A DNA stretch of 64,000 nucleotides from a bacterium (GCA_017536545.1 JAFXHF010000005.1:1-64000); one strand, 5' to 3'; counted from the stretch's first letter, positions 44,191 to 53,238 are shown. The notes: generated from the letters alone by a model not told the origin. Numbers and translations: made by a program.

Positions 44191-44940
44191 TTAGTTAATT
44201 CTTTGGAACATATAACCGATACCACGAGCTGTTAAGATTAATTCTGGGTTAGCTGGGTCAGTTTCCAATTTTGAACGTAATCTAGAAATGTGAACGTCAA
44301 CTACACGTGTATCAATTCTGTGATCTGGTGGATAAGCCCAAACGTGTTGAAGAATTTCGTTTCTAGAGAACGCTTGACCTGAATTATTAACTAACAATTC
44401 TAACAAGCTGAATTCCATACCAGTAAGTCTGATACGTTCATTCTTTCTGTAAACTTGACGTCTAGCAGTATCAATTTTGATATTACCAGTTGTAATAACG
44501 TTCTTAGTAACTTTACCTGATGGAGTAACCATTTCTCTGTTGTTAGTTCTTCTAAGAACTGCTTTTACACGAGCTTCTAATTCTTTAGGGCTGAAAGGTT
44601 TGATTACATAATCATCAGCACCTAATTCTAAGCCTGTAATTCTTTCAGAAACATCACCTAATGCTGTTAAAATAATAATTGGAACATCAGAAGATCTTCT
44701 AATTTCACGAGTAACACCATAACCGTCCATTTTAGGCATCATAACATCTAAAACAACTAGGTCTGGGTTATATTTATTAAACGCTGCAACAGCTTCTTCA
44801 CCGTCTTGAGCAGTATAAACATCATAACCTGCCATTTTTAAACGAGTTTCCAAAATACGTCTGATACTTGCTTCGTCATCAGCTAACAAAATGCGTTGAC
44901 GATCTTCAGTCTCATTAGGCATTTCTAAGTTTTCTGTCAT
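44191..44940 (-). CDS. rpaB: OmpR-family response regulator, RpaB-like
   Basis: 249 residues from the ATG at 44940 (AAGGAAAAG site). Receiver: ILLADDEASIRRILETRL with the acidic pair, phospho-Asp65 in LVVLDVMMPKMDGYG, Thr in IIILTALGD, Lys114 in YVIKPFSPKE. Winged-helix effector: RIRLTGMEFSLLELLVNN, RVVDVHISRLRSKLE, ARGIGYMFQ. The sequence is strikingly like cyanobacterial RpaB, the essential regulator that binds HLR1 boxes and answers to the kinase NblS. No kinase gene is adjacent, as in cyanobacteria. HLR1-like sequences lie in its own promoter and before uvrB. Confidence 0.92.
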   Translation of the reverse strand: MTENLEMPNETEDRQRILLADDEASIRRILETRLKMAGYDVYTAQDGEEAVAAFNKYNPDLVVLDVMMPKMDGYGVTREIRRSSDVPIIILTALGDVSERITGLELGADDYVIKPFSPKELEARVKAVLRRTNNREMVTPSGKVTKNVITTGNIKIDTARRQVYRKNERIRLTGMEFSLLELLVNNSGQAFSRNEILQHVWAYPPDHRIDTRVVDVHISRLRSKLETDPANPELILTARGIGYMFQRIN

Positions 44941-45035
44941 AGTCTTTTCCTTACTTACTTTATAAATCTCATACAATAGTCATAAACCCTGAAAAATATT
45001 ACAATTTATTTATTTTTCTTACGTTTTATAACATT

Positions 45036-45064
45036 ATATTACATTAAGTTACGAAAAATTGCAA
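45036..45064 (-). promoter_or_regulatory. rpaB promoter
   Basis: On the minus strand, TTGCAA, 17 nt, TAATAT. The spacer carries an HLR1-like sequence (45038-45055). Confidence 0.5.
45038..45055 (+). promoter_or_regulatory. HLR1-like box in the rpaB promoter
   Basis: ATTACATT-AA-GTTACGAA: 14 of 16 positions match the RpaB box (G/T)TTACA(T/A)(T/A)-nn-(G/T)TTACA(T/A)(T/A). It lies between the predicted -35 and -10, suggesting self-repression. Confidence 0.4.
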
Positions 45065-45091
45065 GGGGGTAAATGAGAAAACTTTGAAAAC

Positions 45092-45829
45092 TTATTGCAA
45101 TTTTGCTTCAACAATCTGCCTAAACTTCTCTAGGTCCTCTTTTGTGTCAATTCCAACTGGAACAAAGTCAACAATAGAGGTTTTTATCCTCATACCGTTT
45201 TCCAAAGCTCTAAGCTGCTCAAGGCTTTCCGCCTTTTCTAACGGAGTTTGTTCTAAAGTTGTCATGGCTTCAAGAGCTTTGCGTTTATAGCCGTAAATAC
45301 CCAAATGACCATAGAATTCAGCCACATTAACATTTCTTTCAAACGGAATTTTTGAACGTGAAAAATACAATGCAAATCCGTGTCTATCTGTAACACACTT
45401 GACAAGATTTGGGTTATTTATTTCTTCTTCGTCTTTCAAAACTCTGATAAGCGTTGAAATATCGGCTTTATCGTCATTTTTTACATTATCAATAACCGCA
45501 TCAATACTTTCAGGCTTAATTAAAGGCTCATCCCCTTGAAGGTTACAAATAAAAGAGATTTCAGGGTGACGAGAAACAACTTCCATAATTCTATCAGAAC
45601 CACATTTATGATCAACTGATGTCATTTCAACATTGCCGCCAAAACCTTTAACACAATCATAAATTCTCTCATCATCAGTTGCAACAATAATCATATCTGC
45701 CAATTTTGATGCTTGAGCTTTTTCATAAACCCATTGAATAACAGGTTTTCCGCACACAACCAAAAGGGGCTTACCCTCTAATCTTGATGATCCATACCTT
45801 GCAGGAATTATAATAGCAGTTTTTGTCAT
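45092..45829 (-). CDS. kdsB: 3-deoxy-manno-octulosonate cytidylyltransferase
   Basis: Activates Kdo as CMP-Kdo for lipopolysaccharide core. 245 residues. CTP-binding start IIPARYGSSRLEGKPL, ATDDERI, NLQGDEPLI, and LGIYGYKRKAL are family marks. AGGAG site; it follows prmA by 9 nt. With lpxK it supports a lipopolysaccharide-type outer membrane. Confidence 0.97.
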   Translation of the reverse strand: MTKTAIIIPARYGSSRLEGKPLLVVCGKPVIQWVYEKAQASKLADMIIVATDDERIYDCVKGFGGNVEMTSVDHKCGSDRIMEVVSRHPEISFICNLQGDEPLIKPESIDAVIDNVKNDDKADISTLIRVLKDEEEINNPNLVKCVTDRHGFALYFSRSKIPFERNVNVAEFYGHLGIYGYKRKALEAMTTLEQTPLEKAESLEQLRALENGMRIKTSIVDFVPVGIDTKEDLEKFRQIVEAKLQ

Positions 45830-45838
45830 TTCTTTCTC

Positions 45839-46765
45839 CTAATCAACTCTTTTAACCACAAATGAAGTCCATTGGTCTTGTTCAATTTCTTCAACAAGCT
45901 CTAAACCATGTTCTTCATAAGCTTTAATTACACAATCTCTTTTTTCGTACAAAATGCCACTTAATGACATTAATGCACCAGCTTTCATCAAAGCTTTTAA
46001 ATCACCCATAATCTCAGCCAAAACAAAGTGTAGAATATTTGCAACAATAAAATCAAATTTATCATTAACCTTATCCGCAGTCCCAAGTTCAAAAGTACAT
46101 TCCACATTGTTTTTAATGGCATTTTCTTTAGCAACATCTATAACAATATCGTCATTGTCACAACCATAAACATAGCTGGCACCCAATTTTTTCGCTAAAA
46201 TAGCAAGAATACCACTACCCATACCAATATCAGCTACTCTATCACCTTGTTTCATATATTTTTCGAGAGCTTTCATACAAAGCTGGGTTGTATGATGAGT
46301 CCCCGTGCCAAAAGCACAACCTGGTTCAATCTTAACGACAACTTCACCAGCTTTAGATTTATAATCAATCCAATCAGGTACCACAACAACTTTATCAGTA
46401 ACATGAGTTACATCCCATTGTTCTTTCCACTTTTTTGACCAATCTTCAGTTTTTTTTTCCTCTAAAACGAATTCCCAAGAACCTAATTCATCTTCGGTTA
46501 ACCCACGAGATAAAAATTCTTCACGGGATAAATCTAAAACATTTTCAACATCATAAAGCATATCTTCATAAGATTCGCCATATTCATCTCGCAAGAAAAC
46601 TTTTAGAGTTCCTTGTGTTGTTGAAACCATTTCTTCTGCGTCATTATAAGCTTCTTCAGCCAACACAACACCATCACAGTCAAAATTTTCAAAGAAAATT
46701 TCGGCAATTACATCTTGCATATCTGGGTTTATTTCTAATCTCAATTCATAGTAATTATTTGCCAC
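45839..46765 (-). CDS. prmA: ribosomal protein L11 methyltransferase
   Basis: 308 residues starting at a GTG (46765) preceded by a purine-rich GATAGGGATAG. SAM-binding core: PGCAFGTGTHHTTQLC, VADIGMGSGILAILAKKLGA, GCDNDDIVIDVAKEN, FDFIVANIL. Trimethylates L11. Co-transcribed with kdsB downstream. Confidence 0.94.
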   Translation of the reverse strand: MANNYYELRLEINPDMQDVIAEIFFENFDCDGVVLAEEAYNDAEEMVSTTQGTLKVFLRDEYGESYEDMLYDVENVLDLSREEFLSRGLTEDELGSWEFVLEEKKTEDWSKKWKEQWDVTHVTDKVVVVPDWIDYKSKAGEVVVKIEPGCAFGTGTHHTTQLCMKALEKYMKQGDRVADIGMGSGILAILAKKLGASYVYGCDNDDIVIDVAKENAIKNNVECTFELGTADKVNDKFDFIVANILHFVLAEIMGDLKALMKAGALMSLSGILYEKRDCVIKAYEEHGLELVEEIEQDQWTSFVVKRVD

Positions 46766-46792
46766 AATCTATCCCTATCTTCTAATAAATAG

Positions 46793-46815
46793 ACCCTGAA
46801 ACTAGTTCAGGGTTT
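46793..46815. terminator. weak terminator-like hairpin between accA and prmA
   Basis: ACCCTGAA, loop ACTAG, TTCAGGGT. The flanking T run is short on the minus strand, so partial termination at most. Confidence 0.4.
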
Positions 46816-46836
46816 CTATTTAAAATTATTCCTTTC

Positions 46837-47790
46837 TTAGCCTAAAAATGCACCCATTTTTCTAAACTTATCATAACGTTGGTTTCTCAAATCTTCACGT
46901 GACATGCCAGAAAGCTCATCTAAAGCTGAAAGAATTGTTCTTTTTACTTCAGATGCCATAGCTTCATAATCTGTGTGAGCACCACGAACAGGCTCTTTAA
47001 TATCACCATCAATGATACCGTGCTTAATCAAATGAGGAGCTGTAATTTTTAGAGCATTAGCAGCTTCCAAGTTTTTAGAAGCATCTCGCCATAGAATTGA
47101 CGCACAACCCTCTGGTGAAATTACAGTATAATAAGCGTGTTCTAACATATAAACTTTGTTAGCAACGGCTAAACCTAACGCACCACCTGAACAACCCTCG
47201 CCTGAAATAATTGCAATAACAGGAACACCAAGTTTTTGCATTTCTTTCAAGTTTGTTGCAATCGCAGCACCTTGAGCATGTTCTTCTGCACTAATACCAG
47301 GATATGCACCTGGGGTGTCTATAATAGTAACGATTGGAATACCAAACTTGTCAGCGTGTTTGAATAAACGCAATGCTTTTCTATAACCCTCAGGTTGTGG
47401 CATACCAAAGTTGTATTCCAAATTTTCTTTAGTTGATTTACCTTTCATTGTACCAATAATCATAACTGGACGGCCATCAATTTTTGCTAAACCACCCATT
47501 ATTGCTCTATCATCAGTACCAACTCTATCACCATGCATTTCGATAAAATCAGTACAAATCGAATTTACATAATCCATAAAGTTAGGTCTTTCTGGATGAC
47601 GAGCAATCTGCATTTTCTGAGTTGGATCAAGGTTTGAGAATAATTCTTTCTTATATTCTTCTGCTTCTTTTTCTAACATTGAAATATCGATACTTAAATC
47701 CATGCCGGACTCCTGACTCATTTTTTTAAGTTCCTCTATTTTTTCTTGAATTTCTAAAATAGGTTTTTCAAATTCTAATACTGCTGCCAT
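46837..47790 (-). CDS. accA: acetyl-CoA carboxylase carboxyltransferase subunit alpha
   Basis: 317 residues, AAGGAG site. Typical order: helical N-terminus with FEKPILEIQEKIEEL, ARHPERPNFMDYV, EMHGDRVGTDD, YNFGMPQPEGYRKALRL, TPGAYPGISAEEHAQG, SGEGCSGGALGLAVAN and SPEGCASILWRD. It forms the carboxyltransferase with AccD, encoded 10 nt upstream, making malonyl-CoA for fatty acids. Confidence 0.98.
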   Translation of the reverse strand: MAAVLEFEKPILEIQEKIEELKKMSQESGMDLSIDISMLEKEAEEYKKELFSNLDPTQKMQIARHPERPNFMDYVNSICTDFIEMHGDRVGTDDRAIMGGLAKIDGRPVMIIGTMKGKSTKENLEYNFGMPQPEGYRKALRLFKHADKFGIPIVTIIDTPGAYPGISAEEHAQGAAIATNLKEMQKLGVPVIAIISGEGCSGGALGLAVANKVYMLEHAYYTVISPEGCASILWRDASKNLEAANALKITAPHLIKHGIIDGDIKEPVRGAHTDYEAMASEVKRTILSALDELSGMSREDLRNQRYDKFRKMGAFLG

Positions 47791-47800
47791 TTCCTACTCC

Positions 47801-48664
47801 TTACTCGTGCATAGCCAAGATATTAGCTAGATTACTTCTCAAATCTTTACGAGAAGATACCACATCGACCTGACCATATTTCATTAAATACTCAGCAGTT
47901 TGGAAATCAGATGGAAGTTTTTGTCTGATAGTCTGTTCAATAACACGACGACCAGCAAACCCAACTCTAGCTCCTTGTTCTGCAACAATAATGTCACCTA
48001 AAGTCCCAAAACTTGCTGTTACACCACCAAAAGTAGGATCAGTAATTAAATTTATGTATAATAGACCTGCTTCATCCAATCTTGCACAAGCACAAGATGT
48101 TTTAGCCATCTGCATTAAACTTAACGCACTTTCTTGCATTCTTGCACCGCCAGATGAGGATACCACAAGCACAGGTAATCTTAATTCAATAGCTTTTTCA
48201 ATAGTACGTGTAACTTTTTCACCAACGACACTACCCATTGAACCACCCATAAAATCAAAATCCATAACAGCAGTTGCTAATCTATGACCATCAATAGTAG
48301 CCAAACCAGCTATAACTGCATCATTTAAGCCTGTTTTTTCTTGAGCTGCAGCTAGTCTATCTTTATAAGACTCTGTATCAACAAACTCTAGTGGGTCTGT
48401 TGGTTTTAAGTCTGCAAATAATTCTTCAAAAGAACCTTCATCAAATAATTGATTAATTCTAGTTCTTGCATTAACTCTAAAGTGATAATCACATACAGGG
48501 CAAACCATTTGATTGTCTTCAATATCTTTTTTCAATAGTTGTGAATCACAGTGAACGCACTTAGTCCACAAATCAGGGTTTGCTTCAATTTCTACTCTTG
48601 CTTCAAGTGCTCTTCTTTGAATTTGAGCTTCTTTACGCTTTTCGAACCAATCTTGAACTGTCAT
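47801..48664 (-). CDS. accD: acetyl-CoA carboxylase carboxyltransferase subunit beta
   Basis: 287 residues. N-terminal zinc ribbon (CVHCDSQLL...MVCPVCDYHF), then the crotonase-like core (VMDFDFMGGSMGSVVGEKVTR, SSSGGARMQESALSLMQMAK, PTFGGVTASFGTLGDI, QTIRQKLPSDFQ). AAGG site. Operon accD-accA; biotin supply may come from bioAD in the same window plus genes elsewhere. Confidence 0.98.
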   Translation of the reverse strand: MTVQDWFEKRKEAQIQRRALEARVEIEANPDLWTKCVHCDSQLLKKDIEDNQMVCPVCDYHFRVNARTRINQLFDEGSFEELFADLKPTDPLEFVDTESYKDRLAAAQEKTGLNDAVIAGLATIDGHRLATAVMDFDFMGGSMGSVVGEKVTRTIEKAIELRLPVLVVSSSGGARMQESALSLMQMAKTSCACARLDEAGLLYINLITDPTFGGVTASFGTLGDIIVAEQGARVGFAGRRVIEQTIRQKLPSDFQTAEYLMKYGQVDVVSSRKDLRSNLANILAMHE

Positions 48665-48718
48665 ATAATAATACCTTTATATCCCTACTGATTAAATCTT
48701 AACAATCTAACTCATATC

Positions 48719-48746
48719 ATTATACACAAAAATTTTAGGTTGGCAA
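48719..48746 (-). promoter_or_regulatory. accDA promoter
   Basis: On the minus strand, TTGCCA, 16 nt, TATAAT, the -10 preceded by GTG. Some 55 nt upstream of accD. Confidence 0.5.
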
Positions 48747-48803
48747 AAATCTTCACATTAGGGTAAATAAATTTTACATACGGTTAAGAAAAATTTCTAT
48801 TAC

Positions 48804-49610
48804 CTAACCTTGGAATTTCCCACCAGATGTATCCCTATGGTGTTTTCTAATTTGTTCTGTTAAATCACCAGAAATTTTGATATTCTGTAAAGCCATATGA
48901 TATTTCCTAAGGTTAGCAATATTTTCTGATTCTTCTAGCAAATTGCGTTGCTCAGCAGGATTAATGGAATCTTTAACCTTTTCAAACTCAGTTTTTGTTT
49001 GTTTTGAGATAATTCTAGCAACAACTTCATCCAAATCACTACCTGAGACACCGTATTTATTAGCAATCTCTGTAACTGATTTACCTTGCGGGAAAGTATA
49101 AAGCCAATTCACAGATAATCTATCCCCAGGACCCACACTCAAAACTCCCTTTTGATGCGGAGTGTACATGATATCACTTTTAAATGGACTATGTCCAAGA
49201 CCAATAGCATGACCTATCTCATGCAAAATAGTATGATAAACTTCCCCTTCATCCATATAATCGGCATGAACAAGACCGTCAGACAAACCTATCACAACAT
49301 TTGCACCATATAAACGATTTATTTTATCATATTGAAAATAACACATTCCAAGAGCTTTACGTTCGACTCTTTTCCATTCAATATTGATTTGAGAATCATA
49401 AATACTATTTACTAAAACAAATGAAACTTTCCCATTAGAAACCTTATGCCATTCATCTAATGCACGCTTCACAAGTCCTTTATACTTAGAATCCTGCCCC
49501 TTTTTAGTATAAAAATTCATCGGAGCAATATAAACTTTAAGAGGCATACTAATCCAACGAATTAGCCTGCCATTTTTTACAGATTCTTGTAAATATGTTT
49601 TCTTCTCCAT
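48804..49610 (-). CDS. matrixin-type (M10) zinc metalloprotease
   Basis: 268 residues. Zinc site HEIGHAIGLGH (130-140) and Met-turn SDIMYT make it a metzincin of matrixin type; upstream segments (LVKRALDEWHKVSNGKVSF, INIEWK) match the M10 core. There is no signal peptide and no pro-domain with a cysteine switch, so it may be cytoplasmic or exported by a non-Sec route. The C-terminal 80 residues are helical (GKSVTEIANKYGVSGSDLD), perhaps a small helix-turn-helix-like or LysM-like binding part. Confidence 0.85.
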   Translation of the reverse strand: MEKKTYLQESVKNGRLIRWISMPLKVYIAPMNFYTKKGQDSKYKGLVKRALDEWHKVSNGKVSFVLVNSIYDSQINIEWKRVERKALGMCYFQYDKINRLYGANVVIGLSDGLVHADYMDEGEVYHTILHEIGHAIGLGHSPFKSDIMYTPHQKGVLSVGPGDRLSVNWLYTFPQGKSVTEIANKYGVSGSDLDEVVARIISKQTKTEFEKVKDSINPAEQRNLLEESENIANLRKYHMALQNIKISGDLTEQIRKHHRDTSGGKFQG

Positions 49611-49686
49611 ATTTTTATTGTATAATAAAATGAAATATAAGAAAAGTTAGAGTTATTATTTAATACAGACTAAGGAGAAGAAAATT

Positions 49687-50028
49687 ATGGGTATGAATTT
49701 AATGGGCATAATGAAACAAGTTCAAGCAGCTCAAAAAAGAGCTGAAGTAGCTCAAAAAGAACTTTCAGCATTAGAAATCACTGGCGAATCTGCAGGTGGA
49801 TACGTAAAAGTTACTTGCGATGGTCAAGGTAAATTCAAATCAATTAAAATTGCTCCAGAAGCAATTAACGCTGAAAACCCATCATCAGTTGATTCTGAAA
49901 CTATCGAAATGCTAGAAGATTTAATTTCTGCAGCTATCACTCAAGCTAACGAAAAAGCTTCTGCTGAAATGGGTTCAAAAATGAAACAAATTACTGGCGG
50001 AATCAATATTCCAGGACTATCATTCTAA
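49687..50028 (+). CDS. YbaB/EbfC-family nucleoid-associated protein
   Basis: 113 residues, AAGGAGAAG site. MGMNLMGIMKQVQAAQKRAEV, SAGGYVKVTCDGQGKFKSIK and MLEDLISAAITQANEKA are typical. It binds DNA as a dimer and is commonly found just before recR, as here (1-nt gap). Confidence 0.95.
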   Translation: MGMNLMGIMKQVQAAQKRAEVAQKELSALEITGESAGGYVKVTCDGQGKFKSIKIAPEAINAENPSSVDSETIEMLEDLISAAITQANEKASAEMGSKMKQITGGINIPGLSF

Positions 50029-50029
50029 T

Positions 50030-50626
50030 ATGATTTATCCAAAGGCAATAGCAGCTTTAATAGAGCAGTTCCAAAAATTCCCATCTGTTGGACCTAAATC
50101 TGCTCAAAGAATGGCATTTTATCTACTTAGAATGCCGACTGCTGATGTCGAAAATTTTGCAAAGGCAATAATTGAAGCTAAACATAACACTCAAACGTGT
50201 GATGTTTGCTTCAATTTGTCTAGCACAAGTCCTTGTGAAATATGTTCTTCAACTCAACGTGACAGATCAGTTATTTGTGTTGTATCAGAAACAAAAGACC
50301 TTATAGCGATTGAAAAAACCAACGAATACAAAGGTTTATATCATGTTTTACAAGGCTTAATCTCTCCTATTGATGGTATTGGGGCTGAAGATATTAGAAT
50401 AAAAGAATTACTAAACAGACTTACAAATGAAGAAGTTAAAGAAATCATTTTGGCATTAAGCCCGTCTGTTGAAGGTGAAGCAACAAGTCTTTATCTAACA
50501 AGACTTATCAAACCTTTCGGAATAAAAGTTTCAAGAATAGCGTTTGGCTTACCAGTTGGTGCTGATTTAGAATACGCAGACGAAATGACTATAGCAAAAG
50601 CTATCGAAGGTCGCCACGAAATATAG
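50030..50626 (+). CDS. recR: recombination mediator protein RecR
   Basis: 198 residues. Helix-hairpin-helix start (LIEQFQKFPSVGPKSAQRMA), C4 zinc finger (CDVCFNLSSTSPCEIC), Toprim domain (VICVVSETKDLIAIE) and Walker-B-like end. Loads RecA with RecF and RecO; recF is also in this window, at 62514. Confidence 0.97.
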   Translation: MIYPKAIAALIEQFQKFPSVGPKSAQRMAFYLLRMPTADVENFAKAIIEAKHNTQTCDVCFNLSSTSPCEICSSTQRDRSVICVVSETKDLIAIEKTNEYKGLYHVLQGLISPIDGIGAEDIRIKELLNRLTNEEVKEIILALSPSVEGEATSLYLTRLIKPFGIKVSRIAFGLPVGADLEYADEMTIAKAIEGRHEI

Positions 50627-50702
50627 TCCACGGCTGGACTTGGCATTATGCTACCAACTACATTGATACTAGCACAATAAAAACACTATTATAACTTTGA
50701 AT

Positions 50703-50732
50703 AAAAAAATCCTGATTTCAAGTGAAATCAGG
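50703..50732 (-). terminator. intrinsic terminator of the 57-residue gene
   Basis: On the minus strand, CCTGATTTC, loop ACTT, GAAATCAGG followed by ATTTTTTTAT. It shows that the small gene at 50783 is transcribed leftward. Confidence 0.85.
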
Positions 50733-50782
50733 GAAATAAAATTTGTAGGGGAAAAATTAAATTGGAGTATTTAGTAAAAAAC

Positions 50783-50956
50783 TTATGCTATGTTCAACAT
50801 TTGCTTATTGTACGCTGCAATAAAGTTCATTTGTTGAAACAATAATTCTGACTTATCAACGAAAGGTTCTGCAGCTGCAGCAACTGTTGTAGTTACTTGA
50901 TCTTTATATAAATCTTGTAATTTTTGATCTAATTTTTTCAAATTTGCAACTGCCAT
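50783..50956 (-). CDS. 57-residue helical protein
   Basis: Begins MAVANLKKLDQKLQDLYKDQ and ends FIAAYNKQMLNIA; amphipathic and helical with an Ala/Thr-rich middle (TTTVAAAAEP). A GAAGAGAGAT ribosome site precedes it and a strong terminator follows 50 nt after the stop, so it looks like a genuine short gene. No family recognised. It is divergent from the 700-residue protein gene. Confidence 0.65.
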   Translation of the reverse strand: MAVANLKKLDQKLQDLYKDQVTTTVAAAAEPFVDKSELLFQQMNFIAAYNKQMLNIA

Positions 50957-51037
50957 AATTTATCTCTCTTCTCTTAAGTTATCTCTCTAGTATATATAAA
51001 GTATATACAAACTTCCTAATTTCAGCATTAAGATTAT

Positions 51038-51056
51038 TTGTTACATTTCGTAACAA
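51038..51056 (+). promoter_or_regulatory. palindromic, HLR1-like operator candidate
   Basis: TTGTTAC-ATTTC-GTAACAA is a 7-bp inverted repeat. Read as GTTACATT-TC-GTAACAAT (51040-51057) it also matches the RpaB HLR1 consensus at 15 of 16 positions. It lies in the divergent region between the 57-residue gene and the 700-residue gene. Confidence 0.4.
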
Positions 51057-51135
51057 TAGTTATTTTTTATCGATAAAAAGGCAAATTATCGTTTTAAAAT
51101 GTTTTTATATACTTGTAGGGAATAAGGGGAAATCC

Positions 51136-53238
51136 ATGTCCAACCAAGCTATAAATGGTTTAAATATACCAAGTATTCAGAACAATAAGCCAATTACATT
51201 TCAGCAGAATGCAACACCATCAATGCAGGGTGTAACAATTCCAGCTTCAGGAAATGATTCTTTTCAAAGCTCAACATCAATGCAAGGTGTTGATCCTAAT
51301 GCTGTAAAACAAGCTGCTGATAATAACTATATTGCAAACAGGGCAAAAGCTTCAGCAGATAGTAACCCTCTTGCAGTTGCTGGATTAACTACCGCAACTT
51401 GGTATGGCTTGGCACAGGGGATGGACAAAGTAAACCAAAAATACGGCGGAGAATGGGCTACATCCTTACCTGGTAAAATTGCAAAATTTGGTGATGACAT
51501 TTCGTCTAAAGGTTTAGGTCGTAAAATCGACAGAGGTTTACGTAGAATTGAATTACAATTACACAAATGGTCTAAAAAGAGCAAATTCTTATATTCTTTA
51601 ATGAACCACTCAACACGTCCAGAGAACCAATTCGCAAAAGTACCTGGAATGGGTATGAGAGGTTTCTTTGGTGCTGACGTTAACCAAATCGTTGAAGAAT
51701 TCATGGAACCAATCGCAGGAAAACCAAAAACTTTCTTAGGTTTCCCTACAGGTAAAATGAAAAACTTATTCCAAAAATTAGAAAATTATAATATTCCACA
51801 AGCAGAAATTGATGCTTTATTTGATAGCGTAAAAGGCAAAACACCATTTGAGCAAGCTGTTGCACTCCAATCAAAAGAACTTGAAATTTTAGGTGCAAAA
51901 CCTGAAGTTATTCAAAAATTCAAAGATGGCAAAATTTCTTTAGAAAACATGCAAAAACACGCCGAAGGTCTTAAACGCAGACATTTAGGATTGAGCAGAA
52001 AAGAATGGCAAACACTAAAAGGTAAAGCATTAGATAATCCTAAAGAATTCCAAGAAATCTTTGAAAGAATGGCAAGCAATCCTAAAACAAAAGATTGGAA
52101 AGTTTCTATCTGGAGAAGCAATGGTGGTAAATTATCTAAAGTTAAAAACCACCTATTTGGCAGAACCGTAAGTTTCAGCGAATACAGAAACAAATATCGT
52201 GCATTATATGGCAAAGGTATTAAATCTAAGTTAGGTAAACTACTAAATAAAGCAACAGCTTGGATTTTAGAAGGCGGTACTAACAGATTTGCTGGTGGTA
52301 AAATTGCAGTATTAATGCAAGCCGCTATCTTTGGTGATATGTTCTATCAATCTATCAAAGCACCAAAAGGTGAAAAATTTAAAACATTAATGGAACGTGG
52401 TGTTAACGACTTCTCTTACTTTATTGCAATGACTCTTGGTATCGTTGGTATGCACAAGATCGGCGGTTTCAAATACGCTGGTATGAGTGTAAAAGAACGT
52501 GAAGCTTATAGAGCGGCATTAAAAATCCACAATGATAAAGTTGTAGCAAAAGCATTTACTAAAGCTGAACACAAAGCTTCAGAAAAAGCATTAAAAGATA
52601 TGCTAAATGCAAAAGGTATCAAAAACCCAATCACAAAATTATTCCATAAAATTGGTAAATTTATAAACATTGGTAACGAAAGAGTTTTGGCTTACAGATC
52701 AACAAGCAAATGGAACATGAACTGGTTCAGAAGACTTGCTAACGGTAATATCATCGGGGTTCCAATGAGAATCATTATCCCAATGATGATTGTAACTCCA
52801 ATTATAGCAAAAGCTGCAACAACTCTTTGCCATAAAATCTTTGGCAGACCAACTCATTCTGTACTTGACGAAGAACAAGAAGAACAACCAGATCAAACCC
52901 AACAACCAAATACTCAAAATCCACAACAACCTGGGGTAGCTCCAAATCAAAACCCATCAATGGGTAGCAACCCTCAGCCAAAAGATCCACAAACTTATGC
53001 TGATACAAACTTAATCAAACAGACATTAAACGGAACAAAGGCTCCAGTAAGGACATACATTCCATCTCCTGATTGTCAAATTCAAGGAATGGCACCAACA
53101 AGAACATATATTCCATCGCCACAAGGAATGGTTCAACAAAATCCAGACCTAACAGCTGCAGAACGAGCAATGGCTCAAGCTGATATGGCAGAAAAATATA
53201 TCAATGAAACATTAGCGTCATTAAATCAACCACTATAA
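51136..53238 (+). CDS. large lineage-specific protein with PITFQQ N-terminus and TYIPSP repeats
   Basis: 700 residues, AAGGGGAA site. The N-terminal 80 residues are Gln/Asn/Ser-rich (NNKPITFQQNATPSMQG, with SMQGV twice). The central 500 residues are Lys-rich and helical with a few hydrophobic segments (DFSYFIAMTLGIVGMHKI; VPMRIIIPMMIVTPIIAKAA). Then a Gln/Pro/Asn linker and two copies of a TYIPSP repeat (APVRTYIPSP, APTRTYIPSP), ending in a helical tail. No known domain or signal peptide. A terminator follows. The N-terminal motif links it to other unknown proteins here. Confidence 0.72.
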   Translation: MSNQAINGLNIPSIQNNKPITFQQNATPSMQGVTIPASGNDSFQSSTSMQGVDPNAVKQAADNNYIANRAKASADSNPLAVAGLTTATWYGLAQGMDKVNQKYGGEWATSLPGKIAKFGDDISSKGLGRKIDRGLRRIELQLHKWSKKSKFLYSLMNHSTRPENQFAKVPGMGMRGFFGADVNQIVEEFMEPIAGKPKTFLGFPTGKMKNLFQKLENYNIPQAEIDALFDSVKGKTPFEQAVALQSKELEILGAKPEVIQKFKDGKISLENMQKHAEGLKRRHLGLSRKEWQTLKGKALDNPKEFQEIFERMASNPKTKDWKVSIWRSNGGKLSKVKNHLFGRTVSFSEYRNKYRALYGKGIKSKLGKLLNKATAWILEGGTNRFAGGKIAVLMQAAIFGDMFYQSIKAPKGEKFKTLMERGVNDFSYFIAMTLGIVGMHKIGGFKYAGMSVKEREAYRAALKIHNDKVVAKAFTKAEHKASEKALKDMLNAKGIKNPITKLFHKIGKFINIGNERVLAYRSTSKWNMNWFRRLANGNIIGVPMRIIIPMMIVTPIIAKAATTLCHKIFGRPTHSVLDEEQEEQPDQTQQPNTQNPQQPGVAPNQNPSMGSNPQPKDPQTYADTNLIKQTLNGTKAPVRTYIPSPDCQIQGMAPTRTYIPSPQGMVQQNPDLTAAERAMAQADMAEKYINETLASLNQPL

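Noticed and set aside
48773-48790. HLR1 box upstream of accD
   Set aside because: Only 14 of 16 positions match, with both differences in the second TTACA core, and it is well upstream of the promoter.
50627-50650. Hairpin GTCCA-CGGC-TGGAC after recR as terminator
   Set aside because: Only a 5-bp stem and no T run.
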